Assembly (NCBI GenBank): GCA_025456425.1
Contig: JALOKP010000022.1
Coordinates: 1 to 37,067 of the forward strand
Origin: Acidobacteriota bacterium
GTDB lineage: Bacteria > Acidobacteriota > Polarisedimenticolia > J045
DNA: 37,067 bases
Reading direction: 5' to 3'
Made by a program: the position numbers and the translations under genes. This document shows, piece by piece, positions 27,708-36,041 of this stretch; the stretch's first letter is position 1, and the number at the start of each line of letters is the position of its first letter. The notes below the pieces were generated by a model. The model ran no database searches. It saw nothing but the letters and a program-made list of their open reading frames with translations, and was not told the origin of the DNA.

Positions 27708-28607
27708 TCAGCCGCCCGCGCCGGACGCCCGGGTCAGATCGTGGAATGGCAGGGCCTCCGGGCCGCCCAGGCTCGCCACCGCAGCCTCGAGCGTCGAGAA
27801 CCGGAAGCTGGTGAGCAGGCCCGCCAGGCGCGATGCCATCGCGTGGAGGTTCATCCGGTGGCGGAGGTTCCGCAGCCGTCCGACCGGAACGACCGGCTGC
27901 GCCGGGTCGAGCTCCCAGGGATGCACGTAGACCAGCGCCGGCTGCCCGTCGGTGCCGTTGATCTGGCGCAGCGCGTAACGCGTCAGGGCCGGCGGGTAGA
28001 TCCGGAGATAGCCGCCCCCGGCACAGGGCAGAGTGGTTCCGAACAGCCGGAAGGTCGCCGGGGGGAACTCGACGAAGTCGGGCACCGTGCGGAGCGGGCG
28101 GTAGGGAAAACGCGGCGCGCCGGGGATCCCGTAGCGATCGTGCACCACCGGATAGATACTGCTGTCGAGCCGGATCCCCTCTTCGGCGAGGATCGGCAGG
28201 GCCCACAGGCTCTTACGGGTGATCGAGAACGTCGGGGCCCGGTACAGGACGCAGGGACGTCCCGTGGCTTCCTGGATCGCGTCCAGAGCCAGGCGGAGGT
28301 CGGCCCGGAAACCCTCCGGGGTCTGGGAGTAGACCAGCCGATGCTCGTGGCTGTGGCAGCCGATCTCGTGGCCGCGTCCGGCGATCGCGCGAAGCAGATC
28401 GGGCCGGCGCCGGGCGACCCAGCCCAGGACGAAGAAGGTCCCCCGGACCCCGACTCCGTCGACCAGGTCGAGCAGTTCGGAGAGGCCGTTGTCGATCCGC
28501 GGCGCGACCGATTCCCAGGCATCTCGCGGGATCGCACCCTCGAATGCCGAGACCTGGAAGTAGTCCTCGACATCGACCGTGAATGCATTGAGGAGGTCTT
28601 GGGGCAC
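27708..28607 (-). CDS. Polysaccharide deacetylase (NodB domain with DUF3473), catalytic residues intact
   Basis: This 299-residue protein starts at GTG 28607; a TTG at 28643 would add 12 residues. It has the complete NodB set: TVDVEDYF (Asp12, Asp15), GCHSHEHR with metal His85 and His89, YRAPTF (Arg123) and the catalytic His229 in VYVHPWEL, then the DUF3473 C-terminal domain. It matches the exosortase/PEP-CTERM-locus deacetylase subfamily, which is thought to remove N-acetyl groups from amino sugars of the exopolysaccharide. It is the only one of three such proteins in the window with all residues present. It is divergent from 28723, with 115 bases between. Confidence 0.9.
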   Translation of the reverse strand: MPQDLLNAFTVDVEDYFQVSAFEGAIPRDAWESVAPRIDNGLSELLDLVDGVGVRGTFFVLGWVARRRPDLLRAIAGRGHEIGCHSHEHRLVYSQTPEGFRADLRLALDAIQEATGRPCVLYRAPTFSITRKSLWALPILAEEGIRLDSSIYPVVHDRYGIPGAPRFPYRPLRTVPDFVEFPPATFRLFGTTLPCAGGGYLRIYPPALTRYALRQINGTDGQPALVYVHPWELDPAQPVVPVGRLRNLRHRMNLHAMASRLAGLLTSFRFSTLEAAVASLGGPEALPFHDLTRASGAGG

Positions 28608-28722
28608 GGGGAGATTCTGGGGTCGCGGGGCCCTCCAGGCCAAGCGGGGTGGCCGGGCTGCCCCGTTGCCCGAGCGGGGGCGCTATATTCACGTCACGCC
28701 TCTTCGCTCGCCTGTATCCTGA

Positions 28723-30540
28723 ATGGAAGCGCTGCCCGAACTCCCACAGCACAAGCTCGACGGTCGGACGCACGTCCTGACCGTCTCGGTCGAGGACTAC
28801 TTTCACGTCGCCGCGTTCCGGGACGCCGTCTGTCGTAAGCACTTCGACCGCTTCGAGTCGCGCCTCGAGCGCAATGTGGACGCGACGCTCGAGATGCTCC
28901 AGAGCTGCGGCGCGACCGCGACCTTCTTCGTTCTGGGCTGGGTGGCGGAGCGACAGCCCGGGATCGTGCGGAAGATCATCGCGGCGGGTCACGAGATCGC
29001 CGCCAGTCCTTAATGGCCGCGTGGCTTGCAGGGGATGGTCCCGGCCGAGTTCCGGGACGATCTCTCGCGCACGCGTGCGGCGCTCGAGGCCCTGGGTACG
29101 AACCCGATCGTCGGCTTCCGCGCCGGACGCTGGCTCCGGGCGGAGGACCTCTGGATCCTCGACATCCTGGCCGAGGAGGGGTTCGTCTACGACTCCTCGA
29201 TCAACCCGGTCCTGCGGCGCCTCGCCGGCGACCAGCGGCGCTACGAACTGCACCGCCACCGGCACTCGGCCGGTGATCTGGCGCTCTGGGAATTCCCGAT
29301 CTCGACCGCCAGCGTGCTCGGATACCGGATCGCGATCTCCGGCGGGAATTACATCCGGCAGCTCCCCCACGCTTTCCTGTCGCGCGCGACGGCCCGCTGG
29401 GCCGCGCAGCGCAGGAGCCCGCTCGTCTTTTACTTCATGCCGTGGGAACTCGACCGTGAGCAACCGCACATCGCGTCGCTCCCGCTACTGCAGCGGGTGC
29501 GCCGCTACCGCAACCCAGCCAAGACGCGATGGGTGGTCGAAGAGTACCTCAGGCTCTACCGATTCGTGTCGATCGGCGACTTCCTCGACCTGCCGCGCGA
29601 TGCAGACGCGTCGCCCCAGCCGGATCGGGCGGAAGCCCTGGAGATCGCCGGCAGCGAGAAGGACACCACGGGTCCGGATCGGATCGACGTCACCCTCGTC
29701 GTTCCGCTCTTCGACGAGGAGCAGTACATCGTCTACCTGAAGCGCACCCTCCGCAACCTGAGAATCAAGCTCGCACCCAAGTACCGCATCCACACCGTGC
29801 TCGTCGACGATGGAAGCGGCGACCGGACGTGGGACATGTTGCGCGATTCCTTCGACGGCGAGCCCCGCTGTACGCTTCTTCGGCACGAGGCGAACCGGGG
29901 GATCGCGGCCGCGATCGCCACCGGCCTGCGCGCGGCGCCGACCGAGTTCGTCTGTTCGATCGACTGCGACTGCTCCTGCGATCCGGCGACGCTGGAGGAC
30001 CTGATTCCGCTGCTCGACCGGGCCGACCTGGTCGCTGCGTCTCCGTATCACCCGAAGGGAACGGTGCTCAACGTCCCCCGCTGGCGGCTGTTCCTGTCTA
30101 AGAAACTCTCGCGCCTCTACAGCCTCGCCATCGGCGAGCGGCTCTACACTTTCACAAGCTGCTGTCGCGCCGACCGCAAGAGCGCGGTCGCTGCGATTCC
30201 GCTCGCGGAGGGGGGCTTTCTGGGGATCGCCGAACTGCTGCTCCGGCACAAGCTTGCCGGGGGGCGGGTGGTCGAGCAGCCCGCGGTCCTGGAATCGCGG
30301 CTGCTCGGGGCGTCCAGGATGAACACGCTGGGCACGATCTGGGAGCATCTCGGCATGCTCCGGAGGCCCGCCCTGGGTGGTCTTGGACCCCGTCGCGCGG
30401 CGCAGCCCGGGGGGCCATTACGAAAACGTCCTAGCCCTGCCCCGACTGCCCAAGTATATAATTCCGCACTAGGGACGGGGAGGGGACGTCGCCGAACGGC
30501 GCGCGGACCGCGAGGTTTGGCCTCCCTCCCCCGGCGGTAG
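28723..30540 (+). pseudogene. Deacetylase-like domain fused to DPM-like GT2, interrupted by in-frame TAA
   Basis: The frame runs from ATG 28723 without any shift, but TAA occurs at 29011-29013 (codon 97); translation on both sides belongs to one DUF3473-type domain (GHEIAASP, stop, WPRGLQGM). The domain lacks the catalytic Asp (TVSVEDYF, Ser22), the HSxxH metal motif, and the HPWE His (FMPWE, Met239). From about residue 325, a GT-A domain of dolichyl-phosphate-mannose-synthase type follows: VTLVVPLFDEEQYI, VLVDDGSGDRTW, DCDCSCDP in place of DADxQxDP, and FTSCCRA. The last 58 residues after GMLRR are Arg/Pro-rich and read into apparent intergenic DNA. Either a point nonsense mutation (or error), or two pieces with reinitiation at TTG 29026. 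Confidence 0.75.
30457..30462 (+). promoter_or_regulatory. Isolated TATAAT box in an AT-rich island
   Basis: A perfect TATAAT within AGTATATAATT stands out in about 70 percent GC DNA, 236 bases before the phosphoglycosyl transferase start. No good -35 is found 16-18 bases upstream. It lies inside the questionable C-terminal tail of the upstream fusion gene, hinting that this tail is really intergenic. Confidence 0.25.
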
Positions 30541-30697
30541 TGGTTTCGAAGCGCAGGGGCGGCGGCAGGATCAGTGGGTGAAAGAGCCCACGGTTCTCAG
30601 TCGTCTGCAGCTCAGCGGATGCGGCCGGGGAGGACAACGACATCGTGGGTCGCGGGGGCGACCAGGGTCGCGATGTCGGGTGCGGAGGCTGGACCTG

Positions 30698-31687
30698 ATG
30701 GGGGCTACCGCCCCGAGCTTGCCGAGGCTCGACCCGGACGCCGTCCTGATCGTCGGCGAGGGGAGTGCCGCGCGCCGCTGTTCGCACGCCCTCGTCGAGG
30801 AGGGTGGCGGGAAGCTGCGGCTCGCGGGCGTGGTCCCGCCGGCGGAACTGGCGGCGTGGTACGCGGGTCACGGGCCGGGGACCAACGGCAGCCACCCCGG
30901 CAACGGCCGCCCGCCGCGACGCATCGTGCTCGCGCTCGACGACCGGCGCGGCGCGCTGCCGGTCGATGAGTTGGTGCGGTTGCGGTTCCAGGGGATCGAC
31001 GTCATCGACGAGCAGCAGTTCCTCCAGGAGTTGACCCACAAGATCCCGGTGACCACGATCCGGCCGAGCGATCTCGTCTTTTCCGAGGGGTTCAAGCTCA
31101 ACAACACCAAGCTGGCGGCCAAGGTCGGGGCGGACTGGTGCATCGGCGCCCTGCTCCTGGCGCTCTCGCTGCCGCTGATCGGCCTGGCCGGCCTGGCGAT
31201 CGTAGCCGAGAGCGGGTTTCCGGTCTTCTACCGCCAAGATCGCGTCGGCCGCGGCGGGAGGACGTTCCGGATCTTCAAGCTGCGCACGATGCGCCAGAAC
31301 GCCGAGCAGGACGGGCCGCAGTTCGCGTCCGAGGACGACCCTCGGATCACGCGCATCGGACGCCTCCTGCGCCGCATGCGGCTCGACGAGCTGCCGCAGC
31401 TGATCAACGTCTTCCGCGGCGAGATGGCGATCGTCGGCCCGCGGCCGGAACGGCCCGTGTTCGTCAACCAGTTCGAATCGCTCTCGCCCTACTTCACGCT
31501 GCGGAACTCCGTGCGGCCCGGAATCACGGGCTGGGCGCAGGTGATGTACGGCTACGCCTCCGGCAGTGACGAGGCGCTGGAGAAGCTCTCCTACGACCTG
31601 TACTACATCAAGCACTTCTCGCTGCGCCAGGACATCCAGATCCTGCTGCGCACCGTTTCGGTCGTCCTGTGGGGGAAGGGGCGATGA
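30698..31687 (+). CDS. Initiating phosphoglycosyl transferase (bacterial sugar transferase, PEP-CTERM/EPS type), short form
   Basis: The 329-residue protein begins at ATG 30698 with GGAGG nine bases upstream. Residues 13-45 form a Rossmann-like start (AVLIVGEGSAARR). After about 115 residues comes IRPSDLVFSEGF, one membrane hairpin at about 144-170, then the full catalytic core: RQDRVGRGG, FRIFKLRTM, RLLRRMRLDELPQL (Asp-Glu), GEMAIVGPRPERP and RPGITGWAQV. It transfers a sugar-1-phosphate to undecaprenyl phosphate, the first step of the pathway. Family members of about 460 residues have four or five N-terminal membrane helices; these are absent here and no coding trace lies upstream. It overlaps the next gene by ATGA. 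Confidence 0.92.
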   Translation: MGATAPSLPRLDPDAVLIVGEGSAARRCSHALVEEGGGKLRLAGVVPPAELAAWYAGHGPGTNGSHPGNGRPPRRIVLALDDRRGALPVDELVRLRFQGIDVIDEQQFLQELTHKIPVTTIRPSDLVFSEGFKLNNTKLAAKVGADWCIGALLLALSLPLIGLAGLAIVAESGFPVFYRQDRVGRGGRTFRIFKLRTMRQNAEQDGPQFASEDDPRITRIGRLLRRMRLDELPQLINVFRGEMAIVGPRPERPVFVNQFESLSPYFTLRNSVRPGITGWAQVMYGYASGSDEALEKLSYDLYYIKHFSLRQDIQILLRTVSVVLWGKGR

Positions 31688-32628
31688 CGGCCGCCGCCAC
31701 GCGCCCGGCAGTGATCCTGACGATCAACGTCCGGGACTACTTCCAAGCCTCGGCCTTCGCCGGATCGGTCCGGCCCCAGGACTGGGACTGGTACCCCTCG
31801 CGATACGAGCAGACCGTCTCGAAGCTGCTCGACCTCTTCGCGGCCGAGAACGCGCTGGCGACGTTCTTCGTGCTCGGCTGGCACGCGAGGAACCGCCCCG
31901 CAGTAGTCCGCCGGATCGCCGAGGCCGGGCACGAGGTCGCCTGTTCCGGGACGATCGGCCGGCCGCTGGCGGATCTGACCGTGGCCGGCTTCACCGGGAG
32001 CGTCGCTGCCGCCCGTGATGCGATCGAGGATGCCGCAGGCGTTCCGGTCGCGGGCTGGCGCGCCCCGGCCTACGCGCTCCACCCGCGATCGACGTGGGTC
32101 TTCGAGGTCCTCGAATCGCTCGGCTTCACCTACGATTCCAGCCTGGCACCGCGCGGCCCGCGCCGTGCGGCGCCGTACCAGCCCCCGGCCTTCCGGATCG
32201 GGGACTTGTGGGAGGTGCCGCCGTCCCGCGTCAACTGGTTCGGCAAGCGATTCCTGCCCGACACCGGAAGCCTCCGGCACCTGCCCTTCCGTTTCTACCG
32301 CCGGTTGCTGGAAGGGGCCGTTGGCAGTGCGCCGACGCGTCCGGTGCTCTGCCTGAGCAGTTGGGAGTTCGACGCCGACCAGCCGCGCCTCTACGCGCCG
32401 ACCGGGAACCGTTGGCTGCACTACCGCAACCTGGGGAGCACCGACTGGAAGCTGAAGCTCCTGCTGCAGCAGTATCGCGTGGTGGGGGTGATGGATGCGA
32501 TCTGCGGCGGGGCGATGGCCGCTGCCGGCGATTCCACAGAAGTCAGCGCCGACGATGCGTACCAGATCGCGTCGAGCGGTCCGGTCGTCGCCGCGCCGCG
32601 CTCGTCCTGGTGGCGGGTCACGCCATAG
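31684..32628 (+). CDS. DUF3473-type deacetylase-like protein without catalytic residues
   Basis: At 314 residues it matches the neighbour deacetylase in fold and length, including ATFFVLGW, GWRAPAYAL and a DUF3473 C-terminus (RLYAPTGNRWLHYRN). Key positions differ: TINVRDYF has Asn15 and Arg17 for Asp and Glu, GHEVACSGTIGRPL (87-92) lacks both His of HSxxH, and LSSWEF (225-228) lacks the His of HPWE. It therefore should not bind metal or deacetylate. A binding or scaffold role for the polymer is an inference. The gene starts inside the sugar-transferase stop (ATGA), so it is made with the initiating enzyme. Confidence 0.85.
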   Translation: MTAAATRPAVILTINVRDYFQASAFAGSVRPQDWDWYPSRYEQTVSKLLDLFAAENALATFFVLGWHARNRPAVVRRIAEAGHEVACSGTIGRPLADLTVAGFTGSVAAARDAIEDAAGVPVAGWRAPAYALHPRSTWVFEVLESLGFTYDSSLAPRGPRRAAPYQPPAFRIGDLWEVPPSRVNWFGKRFLPDTGSLRHLPFRFYRRLLEGAVGSAPTRPVLCLSSWEFDADQPRLYAPTGNRWLHYRNLGSTDWKLKLLLQQYRVVGVMDAICGGAMAAAGDSTEVSADDAYQIASSGPVVAAPRSSWWRVTP

Positions 32629-32646
32629 CGGGGCCGAGGCCCTCCA

Positions 32647-34536
32647 CTACCGCCTCCGCCACCCCCCACCCCCCGGCAGCACCGCGTCCCGCCCCGGCCG
32701 GCGCGGCTCCCAGGGCGCGATCCAGGGCGACAGCGGGAGCCGGTCCTCGGCCGCGTCCCGCTCCTCCGCCAGGCCGGTCGAGCCGGGCACCGTCGGCACC
32801 CACTCCGCGCCGCGGCGCGCGCCCGCGATCTCGTCCAGCTCGCGGTGGGCGAGATCGCGGATTTCGGGGCGCAGCCCCTGGGCGGCGATCTCGTCGGTGA
32901 AGGCGCGGCGGCCCTCGACCAGGTCGGTGACGAAGGCCTGGATCTGTTCGGCCGAGTAGAAGTTCTCCGCGCGATAGGGGGAGAGGTCGGTCCCCTCGGC
33001 CCGGACGACCTCCTCCGTGTTGAGGCGCCCCTTGGCGTACTCGTTGGTGCCGCGCAGGTCGCCGCGCTGCAGCGCGGCCATCAGGTCGATCGGCACGCGC
33101 GTCACCTTGCGGATCAGCTTCTTGGCGCCGGTCGCCTTGTCGGTCTCGATGATCTCGCCGACGCCGCCGGTGTTGTACTGGAAGAAGTGGACCTTGCCCG
33201 GGTAGCGGTTGACCAGCTCCATCACGATGTCGTGGAAGGCGTTGACCTTGCGCCCCTGGTTGCCGACGATGAAATCGTCCATCCCGACGATCCGGACGCT
33301 CTCGCCGGCCTTCTCCGGGACCGTCGCGAACGAGTGGGTCGACTCGCCCCAGAGGTACGCCAGCACCCCCTGCCGCGGCGTGAGGCGCTGCGCGAAGGGC
33401 ATGATCGTGGCGCGGCGGGTGATGAACGAGAAGACGATCCCGTCGAGCTGGTCCAGCGCCGGGACATTGATCGACTCGTAGCAGATCGAGGCCATCCGGC
33501 GGCCGCGCTCGACGACCAGTTGGCGGCGGTCCAGCACGCCGCGGCTGTTCTCGCCCAGCCGCTCGTCGAGGAAGTCCACGCGCCCCTTGGCGTCGACCAT
33601 CGTGTTCTCGAGCAGCGTGCTCTTGTGGGCCAGCGCGCGGTACATCGCCTCCTGCAGCTTGATGTCGACGTCGGTCTTGACGTAGAACCCCTGCTCGGTG
33701 CCATAGGACGAGCCGTCGCGGCGCAGCCAGACGATGTCGTCCTGCGCGACCCAGGTCCCCTCGCCCTGGTCGGGGTCGAGGCCCAGCTGGTGGCAGGACC
33801 AGGTCGACTTGCCGGTCGCGGTCAGCCCGAACATGAAGACGCCGAAGGTCCTGAGCTTGCCCGCCTTGGCATCCCGCGCGCGGACGACCTTGGTCCCGGC
33901 GTGCAGGCCCAGCATTCCGCGCTCGTCGGCGCGGTACATCCCCTGGCGCAGGAACCCCTTCTTGCACTCGCCGGTGTAGTCCGAGCCCATCGCGATGTTG
34001 ATGTCGTGCTCGGGGAGCGACAGGATCTGCATCCGGAGCGCGTGCTCTTCCGGGATGTCGATCATGACGAACTCCGGCCCGGGGCGGCCGGGCTGGACGT
34101 CGTTCATCGTGCAGCCCCACATGTAGGCCAGGCGCACGTTCTTGGGGTCCGAGACCGAGACGTACAGGTTGCAGATCGGGTTGAACTCCGGGTTGTCGCC
34201 CATCTGGCGCCGGATGTGGACGAAGGGGAGCGTCCGGATCAGCTGCAGCACCTTGTGCAGCTGCTCGGGCGCGCGCTCGGCCAGCTGGAGCTGGAGCTTG
34301 CTGGGCCGCGGCAGCCAGACCTGCGAGCTGCCCAGGAACAGCGTGCGCGCCGCCATCCGGGACGAGACCGCGGAGTACCAGACGTGCGAGCCGTCGGCGG
34401 TCCTGCGGGCGAAGGGAAGGGCCATCCGCCGGAGCTGGCGCATCGAGACGTGCCGGATGTTCGGGCCGTCGAGGCTGCTCTTCAGGTTGTCGGCGAATCG
34501 CCGGTAGACATCGGGATCGTACGGGCCGCTTGCCAT
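32647..34536 (-). CDS. pckA: Phosphoenolpyruvate carboxykinase (ATP-type, divergent)
   Basis: The 629-residue protein shows DYTGECKKGFLRQ (Lys192, Lys193), GLHAGTKVV, the P-loop FGLTATGKST (236-245), AQDDIVWL (264-271) and the adenine-side NTGGVGE. These are the hallmarks of ATP-dependent PEP carboxykinase, which converts oxaloacetate to PEP and carbon dioxide in gluconeogenesis. The P-loop reads TATGKS in place of the usual SGTGKT, and the chain is about 90 residues longer than E. coli PckA, mostly at the N-terminus and as a Pro/Arg/Gly-rich C-terminal tail. ATG 34536 has AGAGG eight bases ahead. It is divergent from the flotillin gene and converges with 31684-32628. Confidence 0.88.
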   Translation of the reverse strand: MASGPYDPDVYRRFADNLKSSLDGPNIRHVSMRQLRRMALPFARRTADGSHVWYSAVSSRMAARTLFLGSSQVWLPRPSKLQLQLAERAPEQLHKVLQLIRTLPFVHIRRQMGDNPEFNPICNLYVSVSDPKNVRLAYMWGCTMNDVQPGRPGPEFVMIDIPEEHALRMQILSLPEHDINIAMGSDYTGECKKGFLRQGMYRADERGMLGLHAGTKVVRARDAKAGKLRTFGVFMFGLTATGKSTWSCHQLGLDPDQGEGTWVAQDDIVWLRRDGSSYGTEQGFYVKTDVDIKLQEAMYRALAHKSTLLENTMVDAKGRVDFLDERLGENSRGVLDRRQLVVERGRRMASICYESINVPALDQLDGIVFSFITRRATIMPFAQRLTPRQGVLAYLWGESTHSFATVPEKAGESVRIVGMDDFIVGNQGRKVNAFHDIVMELVNRYPGKVHFFQYNTGGVGEIIETDKATGAKKLIRKVTRVPIDLMAALQRGDLRGTNEYAKGRLNTEEVVRAEGTDLSPYRAENFYSAEQIQAFVTDLVEGRRAFTDEIAAQGLRPEIRDLAHRELDEIAGARRGAEWVPTVPGSTGLAEERDAAEDRLPLSPWIAPWEPRRPGRDAVLPGGGGWRRR

Positions 34537-34616
34537 GCAAGGACCTCTCGGGACAGCGGGCGGAAGGCGAATGTTAGTCGGTCCGGGGGGCGCAGGGCAA
34601 GCCGATCGGGCCCCGG

Positions 34617-34645
34617 TTGTAGTCCTCCGCCGATTGTCCTATGGT
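34617..34645 (+). promoter_or_regulatory. Possible sigma-70-type promoter of the flotillin-like gene
   Basis: TTGTAG (34617-34622) and TATGGT (34640-34645) are 17 bases apart, 34 bases before ATG 34680. Matches are 3 of 6 and 4 of 6, with ideal spacing. Confidence 0.35.
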
Positions 34646-34679
34646 GGTCTCCCCACCCAGCACGGACTCGGAGGAGTCC

Positions 34680-36002
34680 ATGCCCTTCTTCTGGCTCCTG
34701 GTCATCGCGGTCGCCGTCCTCGTGGCGCTGGCCGCCGCGGCAGCTTTCTACCGATTCAAGAACTACCGCAAGGCGGGCCCGAACCAGGTGCTCGTCATCT
34801 CCGGGCGACCGTCGACCGTGACGGACACCGAGGGGCGGACCCGAACGGTCGGCTATCGGCTCCAGATTGGCGGCGGCACCTTCGTGCGGCCGCTGGCGGA
34901 GACGGTGGACATCCTGCCGCTCGAGGTCTTCTCGATCTCGGTGAAGGCCCCGGACGTGATCACCTCCCAGGGGGTGCTGATCTCGGCCGACGCCCAGGCG
35001 CAGGTCAAGGTCTCCTCCGAGGAGGGGGACCTGCACCGCGCCGTCGAGAACTTCCTTTCGCGCGGGGCCTCCGGCATCACCTACGTCGCGCAGGAGGTCC
35101 TGGAAGGGCACCTGCGCTCGGTGCTGGGCGGGATGACGGTCGAGGAGATCTACACCGGGCGCGAGGAGGTCGCGGAGCGCCTGCGCCGGCAGGCCGATCC
35201 GGATTTCCGGCGGCTGGGGCTGGAACTGGTCTCCTTCTCGCTCAAGGACGTGGCCGACGCCCAGGGCTACATCGCCGCGATCGGCGCCCGCCGGCTGGCG
35301 GAGATCAAGCGCGACGCGGCGATTGCCCAGGCCGAGACCGAGCGCGACGCGGCGATCAACGCGGCCGAGGCGCGCAAGGAAGGGGACGTGGCGCGGCTGC
35401 GCGCCGAGGCCGAGCTGGCCGAGGCGACGCGCGACTTCGAGATGCGGCGGGCCGACTACCAGGCCGCCGTCAACACGAAGCGGGCCCACGCCGACCTGGC
35501 CTACGACCTGGAGCGGGCCAAGGGCGAGCTGGTGCTGCGGCAGGAGGAGTACCGCGTCCGGCTGACCGAGAAGGAACTGGCGGCCAAGGTCGAGCAGGCC
35601 GAGGTGATCCGGCGCGAGCAGGAGCTGGAGGCCAACGTCAAGCGGCCGGCCGAGGCGATGCAGTTCCAGGCCCGGCTGGAGGCCGAGACGGACGGGGCCT
35701 CGCAGGCCGAGGCGATCGCGGCCAAGGGCAAGGCGGAGGCCGAGGCGATGCGCCAGAAGGCCGAGGCCTTCAAGCAGTACAGCGAGGCCGCGCTGGCCGA
35801 GATGGTCGTCAAGGTGCTGCCCGAACTGGCCAGGAACGTCTCCGAGCCGCTGTCCAAGGTGGAGAAGATCGTCATGGTCGGGGACGACGCGGGGGTGCCG
35901 AAGATCACGGGGCAGGTCGCCCAGGTGGTCGCGCAGCTCCCGACCGTCGTCGAGGCCCTCACCGGCCTCAAGCTCGCCGACCTGATCAAGAAGAAACCGT
36001 AG
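34680..36002 (+). CDS. Flotillin-like SPFH domain protein
   Basis: The 440-residue protein has one N-terminal membrane helix (about 5-25, WLLVIAVAVLVALAAAAAF), then KAGPNQVLVISGR and an SPFH domain to about 205 (DVITSQGVLISADAQAQVKV, RSVLGGMTVEEIY, LGLELVSFSLKDVAD). A long Ala/Glu-rich coiled coil follows (about 215-385), with a short C-terminal region ending LADLIKKKP. Flotillins scaffold membrane microdomains. ATG 34680 has GGAGGAG three bases before it. An upstream GTG at 34641 would add 13 unlikely residues. Confidence 0.9.
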   Translation: MPFFWLLVIAVAVLVALAAAAAFYRFKNYRKAGPNQVLVISGRPSTVTDTEGRTRTVGYRLQIGGGTFVRPLAETVDILPLEVFSISVKAPDVITSQGVLISADAQAQVKVSSEEGDLHRAVENFLSRGASGITYVAQEVLEGHLRSVLGGMTVEEIYTGREEVAERLRRQADPDFRRLGLELVSFSLKDVADAQGYIAAIGARRLAEIKRDAAIAQAETERDAAINAAEARKEGDVARLRAEAELAEATRDFEMRRADYQAAVNTKRAHADLAYDLERAKGELVLRQEEYRVRLTEKELAAKVEQAEVIRREQELEANVKRPAEAMQFQARLEAETDGASQAEAIAAKGKAEAEAMRQKAEAFKQYSEAALAEMVVKVLPELARNVSEPLSKVEKIVMVGDDAGVPKITGQVAQVVAQLPTVVEALTGLKLADLIKKKP

Positions 36003-36024
36003 GGGCCGGCCTCCGTGCCGGCCC
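36003..36024. repeat. 8-bp perfect hairpin after the flotillin stop
   Basis: GGGCCGGC, six bases, GCCGGCCC directly follows the stop codon. There is no T tract, so it may be a weak terminator, an mRNA 3' stabiliser, or a simple GC palindrome; the aminotransferase starts 17 bases later. Confidence 0.45.
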
Positions 36025-36041
36025 ACCCGCGTGGATGACCG

